The position numbers and the translations under genes are program-made. Positions 37,420 through 45,497 of a stretch of DNA of 64,000 bases are shown piece by piece. Below the pieces are notes generated by a model, which saw nothing but the letters and a program-made list of their open reading frames with translations, had not been told where the DNA came from and made no database searches. The stretch is from Pyrobaculum neutrophilum V24Sta (GTDB taxonomy: Archaea > Thermoproteota > Thermoprotei > Thermoproteales > Thermoproteaceae), in NCBI RefSeq assembly GCF_000019805.1, contig NC_010525.1, forward strand, positions 1,116,001 to 1,180,000. The letters run 5' to 3'. Each line of letters starts with the position of its first letter. The first letter of the stretch is position 1.

Positions 37420-37950
37420 ATGATACTGGCCAACGACGAGCTTAAACGGCTTATATCGCTGGGGAGGCTCAAGGTGGAGCCTCTGGCGCCGGACACCGTG
37501 CGGGAGAACGGCCTCGACCTAAGAATTGGGGGGGAGTACGCCATCTACGCCTACGAGGGCGCCGTGGTTAAGCCCTGCGAGCTGGATTCCGCTAGGCCGC
37601 TCTTTAGGGTGGTCAAGGCAGACGAGGTGGTGATCCCCCCGCGGAACTTCGTCCTCTTGACGACGGAGGAGTACGTCAAAATGCCCGACGACGTGGTGGG
37701 CCTCGCCAACCTGCGCTCCACGCTGGCGCGGTACGGCTTAGTCATACCTCCCACCGTGGTAGACGCCGGCTTCGAGGGCAACATCACCATCGAGGTGGTG
37801 AACGAGTCGCCGAACACCATAGTGCTGAGGAGGGGGATGAGGTTCCTCCACCTGATACTAGTCAAGGCGGAGGGCCGCGCCCTCTACTCCGGCACTTACC
37901 AGGGGCAACGGGGCGTCACCCCGCCGAAGGGCCTCAGGGGCGAGTGCTAG
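37420..37950 (+). CDS. dcd: dCTP deaminase
   Basis: 176 residues of the dUTPase/dCTP deaminase fold. It has FVLLTTEEYVKMPDDVVGLANLRSTLARYGLVIPPTVVDAGFEGNITIEVVN, containing the conserved R-S-T-x-x-R and DAGFEGxxTIE motifs that shape the active site. In archaea such enzymes deaminate dCTP to dUTP, some also hydrolyse it to dUMP. The enzyme is a homotrimer/hexamer. A TATA box (GATTTAAAA, about 37394-37402) is 23 nt before the ATG. Its end overlaps the convergent phosphatase gene by 4 nt. Confidence 0.92.
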   Translation: MILANDELKRLISLGRLKVEPLAPDTVRENGLDLRIGGEYAIYAYEGAVVKPCELDSARPLFRVVKADEVVIPPRNFVLLTTEEYVKMPDDVVGLANLRSTLARYGLVIPPTVVDAGFEGNITIEVVNESPNTIVLRRGMRFLHLILVKAEGRALYSGTYQGQRGVTPPKGLRGEC

Positions 37951-38786
37951 AGGAGGTCGGGGTCTTCTGGACACCGGGCTGGCTCCTTCGTGGATAGGTC
38001 GTAGACCTCGACGTTTTGCCGCACGGCCGCCACCTTCGGCTTTGTCTTACGGTACGGCCCCACCGCCGATGTAAACACGGTGACTACGGCTCCGCCGTGG
38101 TGTACGGCGCAGCCGGCGGGCACGTATGTGTGTCCCCTGAGGAGGACGGCTGTGTCGTTAGCCGCGTGGAACTCCTTCGTGATTTTTCTGCCGAAGAGCC
38201 ACGCGCCTGGGCCCCGGGGGCTTGGCGCGTATGTGTCGCACGGGCACGGGTCGTTCCAGAGGGCTTGGAAGACTAGGGGGTCCGCCGGGGTCACCAAGTC
38301 TCCGCCCGCCCTCCTCAAGTCCTCTAGGGAGGCGGGGGTCATGTCCTCCTTTAGCGGGATCCCGCCGTGTAGCGCCACGATCTTCCCATTTACCACCGCA
38401 GCTACTGGGAGCGAGGCGAAGGTCTTCTCGAACTCCTTGTAGACGGCGCCGCATCTACTGCCGATTTTTTCGCAGAGCTCGTCCAGGAACCCCCCCTCGA
38501 TGTTCATAACCGGCGACTCGTGGTTGCCGCGGAGGACAACCGCCTTGCCCTCTACGTAGAGCTTGAGCACCTCGGCGACCACCTCCAAGCCCATGTCTCC
38601 CCTATCTACGTAGTCCCCCAGGAAGAGGTAGGGGCTTTCCCACTCTTCGAGGATCTGGCCTAGAGTTCTGTAGTCGCCGTGGATATCGCCCACGGCTGTG
38701 AAGCGGCCCTCCGCCTCAACCACGAGACTCCGCGTCTTCTCCCTCGCCTTTGCCAGGAGGTCGACCAGGGCCTCTACAGACGCCAT
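37947..38786 (-). CDS. PPP-family serine/threonine protein phosphatase
   Basis: 279 residues. The three catalytic motifs of PP1/PP2A enzymes are present: FTAVGDIHGDYRTL, YLFLGDYVDRGDMGLEV and VLRGNHESPVMN, followed by VALHGGIP and VLLRGHTYVP. It binds two metal ions and removes phosphate from proteins; archaeal PP1-like phosphatases of this kind are known. ATG start. It begins inside the TatD gene (13-nt overlap), so it is likely co-translated with it, although the two functions have no known link. Confidence 0.9.
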   Translation of the reverse strand: MASVEALVDLLAKAREKTRSLVVEAEGRFTAVGDIHGDYRTLGQILEEWESPYLFLGDYVDRGDMGLEVVAEVLKLYVEGKAVVLRGNHESPVMNIEGGFLDELCEKIGSRCGAVYKEFEKTFASLPVAAVVNGKIVALHGGIPLKEDMTPASLEDLRRAGGDLVTPADPLVFQALWNDPCPCDTYAPSPRGPGAWLFGRKITKEFHAANDTAVLLRGHTYVPAGCAVHHGGAVVTVFTSAVGPYRKTKPKVAAVRQNVEVYDLSTKEPARCPEDPDLL

Positions 38787-39478
38787 AGCCTTCTGGCGTT
38801 TGACTCCACGGTCTCCACCACCTGATCCCTCGGCGATTCCCAGAGCTCCGCCAGCTTCTCCACGGTCTTGTTTATCAGCGGGGGCGCCAGCCTCATCCCC
38901 CGGTACTCGTACGGCCCATCGCTTTCGAGCAACACGATCCGTCTGTCGGCAACCTTCGCCACCTCCTGGTGCTTCTTCTGGATCACCACGGCTGGGTTTA
39001 TGGAGATGTAGTAGCCCAGGTCTCTGATCGTCTCCAGTAGGTCGAGGGGGCCTGTGTACCAGTGTATCAACGCCCTATCGACGTCGGCTCTCCTAAGCTC
39101 CTCCACCACGTCGGCCCATGCATCCGGCGCGTGGACGTTAACCACGAGGTCGAGCTCCCTGGCCAGCCTTAGGAAGGCTCTGAAGAACTCGCGCTGTTTG
39201 TCAAACGTCTGGGGGACAAACCTCCTGTCTAGCCCCACCTCGCCTACGCAGGGCACCTCCGCCTTTTCGGCGAGGCGGACTACAGCCTCTAGATCCCCCG
39301 GCTCGGCCTTGTCCACCTGCCAGGGGTGTATCCCCACGCAACGCACGGCTCCCCTCAGCTCCGCGGTCCTCTTCGAGGTGGCTAGGTCGTCTGAGACGCA
39401 GACCAGAGTCCACTCCCTGGTGTACCCCTCCAGCTCCTCCCTCGGAAACTCGTGACAGTGGACGTGGTTGTCAAACAC
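38774..39478 (-). CDS. TatD-family hydrolase, second copy
   Basis: 234 residues. It begins VFDNHVHCHEFP, the same HxH metal motif as the gene at 24910. Further ligands lie in GEVGLDRRF, VVNVHAPDAW, IHWYTG and the late VLLESDGPYEYRG. GIHPWQ is a TatD signature. It is a TIM-barrel DNase-like hydrolase. The frame opens at TTG 39487, but a TATA box (ATTAAATAC, about 39498-39506) is 24 nt upstream of the in-frame GTG at 39478, which I prefer. It overlaps the phosphatase gene downstream. Confidence 0.87.
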   Translation of the reverse strand: MFDNHVHCHEFPREELEGYTREWTLVCVSDDLATSKRTAELRGAVRCVGIHPWQVDKAEPGDLEAVVRLAEKAEVPCVGEVGLDRRFVPQTFDKQREFFRAFLRLARELDLVVNVHAPDAWADVVEELRRADVDRALIHWYTGPLDLLETIRDLGYYISINPAVVIQKKHQEVAKVADRRIVLLESDGPYEYRGMRLAPPLINKTVEKLAELWESPRDQVVETVESNARRLWRL

Positions 39479-39606
39479 ATGGCGCAATGCGTTTGGTATT
39501 TAATTACTCCCTCCGCAGTTCGCACGGAGCGCCTTAATGAATGAGCCAAGTTCCTTAGTAGGTCATCGACTCCAATAATTTTTTATATCTCGCATGTATA
39601 GGAACC

Positions 39607-40392
39607 GTGTACAAGAGTTTGATTCTCGGAGTTTTTGGAAAAGGTGGTGTTGGCAAGACAACCGTATCTTTGGCTTTAGCTCTTTCGCTCAAGAAGGCGG
39701 TTGTCATAACAACAGACCCTTACCCTGGGCTTAAGGAGCTCCTCCCCAACCCCCCTAACGGAATAGAGCTTGTTGAGATTAGCTATGAACATCTAAAGCA
39801 GGAATGGAAAAAGGAATTTGGAAAGGAAGCCTATGAACTTTTCAGAGGAGTCGCCGACGTCGACGAAGAGTTTATTGAATACCTTTCATCTGCCCCAGGC
39901 TTAGTTGAGCAATATGCTGTGTACAGGGTAATGAAAGAAAGGGATAGAGGCCATGTTGTTATATGGGACACGCAAGCGGCGCCTGGGGCGATGAGCCTTA
40001 TAAAGGCCGAGCTCGAATTCTATAACCACCTGAATAAGGCTATATTCTACTGGGGCAAACTAAAGAAGCTTCTAAGCAGGGACGTCAATTTAGAAAAAAT
40101 CATAAAAAAGTGGAGAGACGTAGCAGAGTTCACTTTAAATTCGCTGAAGGACACAAGAACAGTTATAGTAGCAAATGAAGACAAGCTTAGCCTTAAGGTT
40201 GCAGAGAGCATCGCTAACGAGCTGAAGGAGTTTACAGACTTTAGAGGTTTTATTCTCAACAAACTCAAGTCCACAAAACCCATCCAATTAAGCGGGGAAG
40301 TGCTAGCGAAAATACCTGAGCTAGATAATCCAAGTCCAGAATCGGTATCTCGATTCATTAGCCCAAAGCTCCTCGATTTGTTACTGCGCTAG
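39607..40392 (+). CDS. AT-rich ParA/ArsA-like deviant Walker A ATPase
   Basis: 261 residues. The N-terminal GVFGKGGVGKTTVSLALALSLKK is a deviant Walker A; VITTDPYPGLKEL replaces the DxD strand. VVIWDTQAAPGAMSLIKAE is a Walker B-like step with a DTxxAPG in place of the ArsA switch. The family includes ArsA/Get3 and ParA. No membrane-protein targeting signature is seen. Base composition is visibly AT-richer than neighbours: AAA, GAA and AAT are frequent, and CTT/TTA leucines are used. A strong TATA box (TTTTTATAT) is 23 nt before the GTG. Gaps flank it on both sides, so it may be a horizontally acquired single-gene insert. Confidence 0.8.
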   Translation: MYKSLILGVFGKGGVGKTTVSLALALSLKKAVVITTDPYPGLKELLPNPPNGIELVEISYEHLKQEWKKEFGKEAYELFRGVADVDEEFIEYLSSAPGLVEQYAVYRVMKERDRGHVVIWDTQAAPGAMSLIKAELEFYNHLNKAIFYWGKLKKLLSRDVNLEKIIKKWRDVAEFTLNSLKDTRTVIVANEDKLSLKVAESIANELKEFTDFRGFILNKLKSTKPIQLSGEVLAKIPELDNPSPESVSRFISPKLLDLLLR

Positions 40393-40485
40393 AAAAGCAT
40401 AAACCGTGAAAATAAAAGGCAATTCGCAAGAATTTGGTTACCGGCTCGAATATGCATGTATCGTAGCAGTCGCGGGCGCAGGCGA

Positions 40486-41220
40486 TCACGCCATGCGCTT
40501 GTGTAGCCTTTTGAGGAACTGGCGGAACCGCTCCGTCTTGGGGTTGTAGAGTATGTCGACGGGGCCCTCCTCGACGATCTTCCCCCCTTCGAAAAACACC
40601 ACCCGGTCTGCCACGTCAAGCGCGAAGTCCACCTCGTGTGTGACAATGAGCATGGTGGTGCCGCGGCGCGCTATATCCTCAAGCACCTGCAGAACCTCCT
40701 CCACCAGCTCCGGGTCGAGGGCTGAGGTGGGCTCGTCGAGCATCAAAACTCTGGGGTTTTTAGCCAGCGCTCTTGCGATGGCGACCCTCTGCTGCTGGCC
40801 GCCCGACAGCTGTAGAGGATAGGCGTCGGCCTTGTCCTCAAGGCCCACGAGGCGGAGGGCCTCCCTAGCTCTCACCAGGGCCTCCTGGGGCGGCACGTTG
40901 TGTATTTTGACGAGGGGGAGTGCTATGTTTTGGATGACCTTGAGGTGGGGGAAGAGGTTGTAGTGCTGGAAGACGAACCCAACCCTCATACGCACCTCCC
41001 TCAGCGTCCCAGGCCCCACCTCCAGCCCGTCTATCACAACGCGCCCCTCTCTAGGCTTTACCAGCCATATCAAGGATCTGAGAAACGTCGACTTGCCGGA
41101 GCCCGAGGGGCCCATTATGACGATCTTCTCCCCCTGGGACACCCTCAGGCTCACCCCCTTCACCACGTCCTGGCTTCCGTAGGCCACGTATAGGTTCTCC
41201 ACCGATACGATCGTAGCCAC
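40486..41220 (-). CDS. Polar amino-acid ABC transporter ATP-binding protein
   Basis: 244 residues with Walker A GPSGSGKSTFLRSL, signature LSGGQQQRVAIARALA, Walker B VLMLDEPTSALDPELV and switch VTHEVDFA, the GlnQ/HisP pattern. It powers uptake of polar amino acids with the permease encoded upstream. The start is set at GTG 41220 (MATIVSVENLYVAYG): a minus-strand TATA box (TTTTTAACG, about 41238-41246) is about 22-25 nt before it, and the longer start at 41235 overlaps this box. It is 136 nt downstream of the permease gene and has its own promoter. Confidence 0.92.
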   Translation of the reverse strand: MATIVSVENLYVAYGSQDVVKGVSLRVSQGEKIVIMGPSGSGKSTFLRSLIWLVKPREGRVVIDGLEVGPGTLREVRMRVGFVFQHYNLFPHLKVIQNIALPLVKIHNVPPQEALVRAREALRLVGLEDKADAYPLQLSGGQQQRVAIARALAKNPRVLMLDEPTSALDPELVEEVLQVLEDIARRGTTMLIVTHEVDFALDVADRVVFFEGGKIVEEGPVDILYNPKTERFRQFLKRLHKRMA

Positions 41221-41356
41221 GGCCCACACTACCACACGTTAAAAAGGTGTTTACACCCACATCGCCCCCGCCTAACGTCTACACCTCTGGAGCTGGCCGA
41301 CACACGGCTGTGTCTGGGCGTCCTGCCGCTACCCCGGCGGCCCCGTCGGGCGGCCG
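41221..41356. other. Gap between permease and ATPase genes: promoter and hairpins
   Basis: A 136-bp gap in a transporter unit. It contains the minus-strand TATA box of the ATPase gene (about 41238-41246) and a perfect 6-bp hairpin GACACA-CGGC-TGTGTC at about 41297-41312. A further GC-rich inverted repeat near 41320-41356 (CGGCGG.../...CGGGCGGCC) is also present. It may hold a partial terminator for the permease mRNA, which would allow unequal expression, or an RNA; no open frame is supported. Confidence 0.4.
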
Positions 41357-42046
41357 TCATATTACGCCTCTCCTCAGGTAGCCGGGTATTGCGTATTTGC
41401 GTTCTATGTGGTGGCTTATCTTGACCATGGCGTAGCAGATGATGAAGTACACCACTGCGGCCGCCAGATACGCCTCGAAGTATGTGAACTTGGAGGCGGC
41501 GTAGTAATCCGCCCTTCTGAAGATGTCGGGTGGGGCTACGCCGATGACGGCCACGAGGGAGGAGTCTTTTATCAGTAGGACGAGCTCGTTCATGAGCGCC
41601 GGTAGCGCAATCCTGAGCGCCTGCGGGAGTATTATGTAGCGGAAGGTCTGGGTTTTGGTGAAGGCGTACGCCTCGGCGGTTAGGTACTGCTCCAACGGTA
41701 TCGCCTGTACAGCCGAGCGGAATATCTCGGCTTGGTAGGCGGCGCTGTTGAGGCCGAGGGCTATTACGCCTGCCGTGAAGGGGTCGATGTTTAGCCCGTA
41801 GTCTTTGAGGTAGCCGCCTACGCCGAAGTATATTATGAAGATCTGGACGAGGAGGGGCGTACCCCTGAACGCCTCCACGTACGCGGAGGCCAGCCAGGGC
41901 AGCGGTCTCGGAAGGAAGAGCCGGACGAGGAGCAGGACTGCGCCGAGGAGGAGGCCTATTGTGAAGGAGAGGAGAGCCAGGGAGAGCGTCGTCGGTATAC
42001 CTTGGGCTACGTAGGGGAGCGCCTCTATAAAGTCTTGGAGAGCCAC
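41357..42046 (-). CDS. Polar amino-acid ABC transporter permease
   Basis: 229 residues with five predicted membrane segments. The N-terminal ALPYVAQGIPTTLSLALLSFTIGLLLGAVLLLVRLF is typical of HisM/GlnP permeases. The EAA loop is AEAYAFTKTQTFRYIILPQALRIALPALMNELVLLIKDSSLVAVIG, containing the conserved G/A-x3-IxLP pattern that contacts the ATPase. GTG start 24 nt after a TATA box (CTATATAAC). With the ATPase downstream it forms an importer; the only binding protein of this type in the window is at 12421. Confidence 0.92.
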   Translation of the reverse strand: MALQDFIEALPYVAQGIPTTLSLALLSFTIGLLLGAVLLLVRLFLPRPLPWLASAYVEAFRGTPLLVQIFIIYFGVGGYLKDYGLNIDPFTAGVIALGLNSAAYQAEIFRSAVQAIPLEQYLTAEAYAFTKTQTFRYIILPQALRIALPALMNELVLLIKDSSLVAVIGVAPPDIFRRADYYAASKFTYFEAYLAAAVVYFIICYAMVKISHHIERKYAIPGYLRRGVI

Positions 42047-42108
42047 GCGAGGGGGGCCAGGGCGTGTTATATAGTTTTCGAGTTTAAATACCGCGTAGAG
42101 CTGGGGCC

Positions 42109-42489
42109 GTGTACAGGAGGCTGTGCGACGTGGAGGAGGACATAAGGAGGGCGGCGGCTAGGTACGGGCTGAGACATCTACTCGGCGTGGAGATCTCCGT
42201 TCTCTACAACCCCGCCTCTAGGTCTAGGGCTGTGGCCAGGATCTGGGGCCTCGGGCGGATCTTCCAGGTAGCCTTCGGCTTGAGGCCTGGCTACGTCATA
42301 GAGCTTCTCCCTCCCTTCGCCCAGCTCGGGTGCGAGGACAGGCTTAGGGCTGTGGCCCACGAGCTGGCGCATGTGCCAGACACAGCCAGCGGCTCGCTGA
42401 GGCCGCACAACAAGGCCTTCTGGAGGACGTATAGGAGCTATCTACGGCTCTTTAAGTGCGACGACTTCCCCTCTCTAACCTATGTATAA
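42109..42489 (+). CDS. Small zinc metallopeptidase-like protein (SprT/WLM-like)
   Basis: 126 residues. RLRAVAHELAHVPDTASGSLRPHNKAFW carries the H-E-x-x-H zinc motif, and the later HNKAFW resembles the third-ligand region (H-x3-F) of SprT-like proteins. The N-terminal 90 residues are compact, with ARIWGLGRIFQVAFGLRPGYVIELLPPF. The role is unknown; relatives act in protein-DNA crosslink or protein processing. GTG start with a TATA box (GTTTAAATA, about 42080-42088) 24 nt upstream. Confidence 0.75.
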   Translation: MYRRLCDVEEDIRRAAARYGLRHLLGVEISVLYNPASRSRAVARIWGLGRIFQVAFGLRPGYVIELLPPFAQLGCEDRLRAVAHELAHVPDTASGSLRPHNKAFWRTYRSYLRLFKCDDFPSLTYV

Positions 42490-42519
42490 AGCTTATATCT
42501 CCCGAGGCCGGGTGTGCAT

Positions 42520-42726
42520 ATGTACTACCTCGCCGACCAGCGGCTTAAGGTGGCGGCTGAGAGGTTCTCAGCGGATAAGGCCCTCAGGTGTAGGACCGTG
42601 TACCAGATATATAAGCTCTACAAGCAGGGGCTGGTGACTCAGAAGGTGGGCGAGAAGGCGGCTGAGATATTGGAAAAGGAGTGCCCCCGGGAGCTGCTGG
42701 AGCTCGTGGCGCCTACGGTCGACTAG
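42520..42726 (+). CDS. Small helical protein, 68 aa, unknown
   Basis: ATG 42520 has a TATA box (CTTATATC, about 42491-42498) about 25 nt upstream; GTG 42514 is the alternative. The product is helical and charged ([55 protein letters not shown]) with two cysteines. I recognise no family. It overlaps the convergent glutamate dehydrogenase gene by 4 nt. Confidence 0.7.
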   Translation: MYYLADQRLKVAAERFSADKALRCRTVYQIYKLYKQGLVTQKVGEKAAEILEKECPRELLELVAPTVD

Positions 42727-44006
42727 ATCCAACCTCTGAGCTTCATGGCGTTGTATATCCTCTCAAGCGCGGTCACTATCGCGGCGTCCCGCATCGTCCA
42801 CCCCTTCTCCGACTGCCACCTGTTGTAGACCCGAGCCACGTTGTTGGCCATTATGGACTCCAGCCTTTTCCTCGTCTCCTCCTCATCCCATATGAACCAC
42901 TGGAGGTTCTCCACCCACTCTAGGTAAGACATGATTACCCCGCCTGCGTTCGCCAAGATGTCGGGCACCACCAAGGTCCCCCTCTCGTAGAGCGCCTTCT
43001 CCGCCTCGGGCGTCGTGGGGCCGTTGGCGCCCTCCACGACGAGCTTCGCTTTTACGAGCTTGGCGTTGTCTAGCCTAATCACGTTCTCGATGGCGGCTGG
43101 GACCACTATGTCCACGTCCATATACAGCGGGAGGCTCGGGTCCTTGCTCTTCTCGCCGTCCAGCTCCAGCACAGACCTATCTCTCGTCTGGGCCTTCGCT
43201 CTATATATCTTTATGATGTCCTCGGCGGGGATCCCCGACTTGTTAACCACAGACCCTTTGGAGTCCGAGATCGCCACCACCTTCGCGCCCATCTTCTCAA
43301 GCCAGTAGGCCGCCCACGCGCCGGTGTTTCCAGCGCCTTGGACAGCCACGGTTCTGCCCTCGATGCCTCCCCACAGCCTTCTGGCCATCTCTCTGGCGGC
43401 CACCGCGACGCCGAATCCCGTCGCGTACTCCCTCACTGGGTTCCCCCAGAGCTGAGGAGGCTTCGAGGTAAATACCGCCGGCACGTTGTACCCCCTGAGC
43501 TTCGAGTACTCGTCAACCATCCACGCCATGATCTGGGCGTTTGTGCCGACGTCTGGGGCGGGGATATCCACGGTCTCGCCTATGAGGGGGGCTATGGCTC
43601 TGGCGTAGCCTCTTGAGAGCTCCTCCAGCTCTCTGGGGGAGAGCCTCTTTGGGTCTACGCGCACGGCGCCTTTAGCTCCGCCGTAGGGGAGGCCGGCGAG
43701 GCTGTTTTTCAGAGTCATGAGGGTGGCCAGCGCTATGTCGTCGGCTAGGGTGACCTCTGGGTGGAAACGTATGCCTCCCTTGTAGGGGCCAAGCGCGCCG
43801 TTGTGTTGCACCCTATAGCCCTCGAAAACCTCGTACCGGCCGTTGTCCATCTTGACAGGTATGTTGACGATGAGTATGCGCTGGGGTCTAGCCATCATCT
43901 CGAAGAACTCCGGAGGCAGGTTGGCAAGCTCTACGCCGCGTTTGACCATGAGGATGGTGTTTTCAAGGAATGCGCTTATTGTGTAGGCCCAACTGGCGTG
44001 AGCCAT
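42723..44006 (-). CDS. gdhA: Glutamate dehydrogenase
   Basis: 427 residues, very close to known Pyrobaculum glutamate dehydrogenases. Motifs: [54 protein letters not shown] (with catalytic Lys in PYGGAKG), [10 protein letters not shown] and the Rossmann [35 protein letters not shown]. It interconverts glutamate and 2-oxoglutarate plus ammonia with NAD(P)+; AISDSKG hints at NAD use, not proven. The enzyme is hexameric and cytoplasmic. An AAGGAG element precedes the ATG, a rare visible ribosome binding site here. Confidence 0.95.
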   Translation of the reverse strand: MAHASWAYTISAFLENTILMVKRGVELANLPPEFFEMMARPQRILIVNIPVKMDNGRYEVFEGYRVQHNGALGPYKGGIRFHPEVTLADDIALATLMTLKNSLAGLPYGGAKGAVRVDPKRLSPRELEELSRGYARAIAPLIGETVDIPAPDVGTNAQIMAWMVDEYSKLRGYNVPAVFTSKPPQLWGNPVREYATGFGVAVAAREMARRLWGGIEGRTVAVQGAGNTGAWAAYWLEKMGAKVVAISDSKGSVVNKSGIPAEDIIKIYRAKAQTRDRSVLELDGEKSKDPSLPLYMDVDIVVPAAIENVIRLDNAKLVKAKLVVEGANGPTTPEAEKALYERGTLVVPDILANAGGVIMSYLEWVENLQWFIWDEEETRKRLESIMANNVARVYNRWQSEKGWTMRDAAIVTALERIYNAMKLRGWI

Positions 44007-44089
44007 GTTTTCTCCTTCTTTCCTAAATATAAATCTTTTTTTACATAGTGCAAATGTAGATCTATATATCCACGTTTTTAATCCGGTTC

Positions 44090-44983
44090 ATGGCGGAGAG
44101 ATACCTCGGAGTCGACATAGGGGCGACCTGGACGCGGGTTCTCCTGGTAGATAGGGAGGGCCGGGTCCTGAGGAGGGCCAAGTTTAGAACCGGCGTAGAT
44201 CCGGCGGCTCAGGTTGTTGAGGCCGTCTCGGGGTGGGAGTTCGACGCGGTGGGGGTGGGCTCCATAGGGCCTCTCGACTTACGGAGCGGCTGGGTTGTGA
44301 ATTCCCCAAACTCGCCGGCGAGGCGTTTTCCGCTCGTCGAGCCTCTTAAGGCGTTGGGAAAGCCGGTGGCCGTGGCTAACGACTGCGTAGCTGCCGTCTG
44401 GGGCGAGCGCGTGTTTAAATACGGCGTGGAGAACATGGTTTACGTCACGCTGTCGACGGGGGTGGGAGTTGGGGCAATCGTCGACGGCACTCTGCTCCTC
44501 GGGAAAGACGGGAACGCCCACGAGCTGGGCCACGCCGTGATCCAGTTCATGGAGGGGAGGCGGTGCGGATGTGGGGGGCGTGGACACTTCGAGGCGTATG
44601 TAGGCGGCGCCCACATACCCTCTCTCTACCGCGAGCTTACTGGGGACGACCCGCTGGACCCCGCCGAGATCTTCAGAAGATACAGAGAGGGGGAGGAGAG
44701 GGCAAGGCGGTTCGTAGATCTCTGGCTTGAGGCCCTTGCAGCTGGCTTAGCCACAGTAGCCGCGGCCTACGACCCCGAGCTACTTATCATGGGGGGATCC
44801 ATAGCCTTGAACAACTGGGACTTGATAAGCCGGGAGGTGCCGAGGAGGCTCAGGGCTTATCTGGGCGTGAGGCCGCCGGAGCTTCTCCAGGCCTCCTTTG
44901 GCGACGACGAGGTTGCCGTGGGGGCCGCCGCGCTTGTGTATAAAGTCCCCGAGAGCTTGAGGAGGTTTGGATACCCGAGGTAG
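44090..44983 (+). CDS. ROK-family sugar kinase (hexokinase/glucokinase)
   Basis: 297 residues. The N-terminal YLGVDIGATWTRVLLVD is the phosphate-1 loop, VYVTLSTGVGVGAIVDG the phosphate-2 loop, and GNAHELGHAVIQF with CGCGGRGHFEAYVGG the ROK zinc motif (C-x-C-G-x-x-G-H-x-E). ROK hexokinases with broad hexose range are known in Thermoproteus tenax. It would phosphorylate glucose from glycogen or maltose breakdown. ATG start with a TATA-like TTTTTAATCC box about 18 nt upstream; divergent from gdhA across an 83-bp AT-rich gap. Confidence 0.9.
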   Translation: MAERYLGVDIGATWTRVLLVDREGRVLRRAKFRTGVDPAAQVVEAVSGWEFDAVGVGSIGPLDLRSGWVVNSPNSPARRFPLVEPLKALGKPVAVANDCVAAVWGERVFKYGVENMVYVTLSTGVGVGAIVDGTLLLGKDGNAHELGHAVIQFMEGRRCGCGGRGHFEAYVGGAHIPSLYRELTGDDPLDPAEIFRRYREGEERARRFVDLWLEALAAGLATVAAAYDPELLIMGGSIALNNWDLISREVPRRLRAYLGVRPPELLQASFGDDEVAVGAAALVYKVPESLRRFGYPR

Positions 44984-45026
44984 GGGTTGTAGAAAAGTTT
45001 AAAAAACGTCATAGACGGGGCTTTGT

Positions 45027-45497
45027 ATGGTTCGGCGTTTTAAACGCGCAGTGAAATACAGACGCGGTAGCAGGACACACGGCTGGGGTAGGGTGGGACA
45101 GCATAGGAAGAGCGGCGGCTCCGGCGGCAAGGGCATGGTGGGGTTCCACAAACATAAGTGGTCTCTAGTTATGAAATACGGCGAGAGCGGAACGGGCTGG
45201 CCCTTCTACGGTAAACACGGGTTTAAGCAGCCACAAGCCATATCTATAGAGTGGAGGCCTATCAACGTGGGGACCCTCGCCGAGGTCGTCAGAGGGCTCA
45301 AGAGGGAGGGCCGCGTGAAGGAGGAGGGCGGGCGCTACGTGGTGAACCTCGTAGAGCTTGGCTTCAACAAGCTACTGGGTGGAGGCGACGTGGATCTGCC
45401 GATCGTGGTGTACACGCCGGCGGCGAGTAGATCAGCCGTTGAGAAGATAGAAAAAGCCGGAGGAGAGGTCAGGATCGTCCCCGCCGTCCATAGGTGA
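45027..45497 (+). CDS. rpl15: 50S ribosomal protein L15 (uL15)
   Basis: 156 residues, archaeal-type uL15: [45 protein letters not shown] is the conserved glycine/basic start. A late segment [43 protein letters not shown] follows the family. ATG start 26 nt after a TATA box (GTTTAAAAAA). SecY begins 4 nt before its stop, so they share an mRNA, as in most archaea. Its usual upstream neighbours S5 and L30 are not here. Confidence 0.96.
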   Translation: MVRRFKRAVKYRRGSRTHGWGRVGQHRKSGGSGGKGMVGFHKHKWSLVMKYGESGTGWPFYGKHGFKQPQAISIEWRPINVGTLAEVVRGLKREGRVKEEGGRYVVNLVELGFNKLLGGGDVDLPIVVYTPAASRSAVEKIEKAGGEVRIVPAVHR

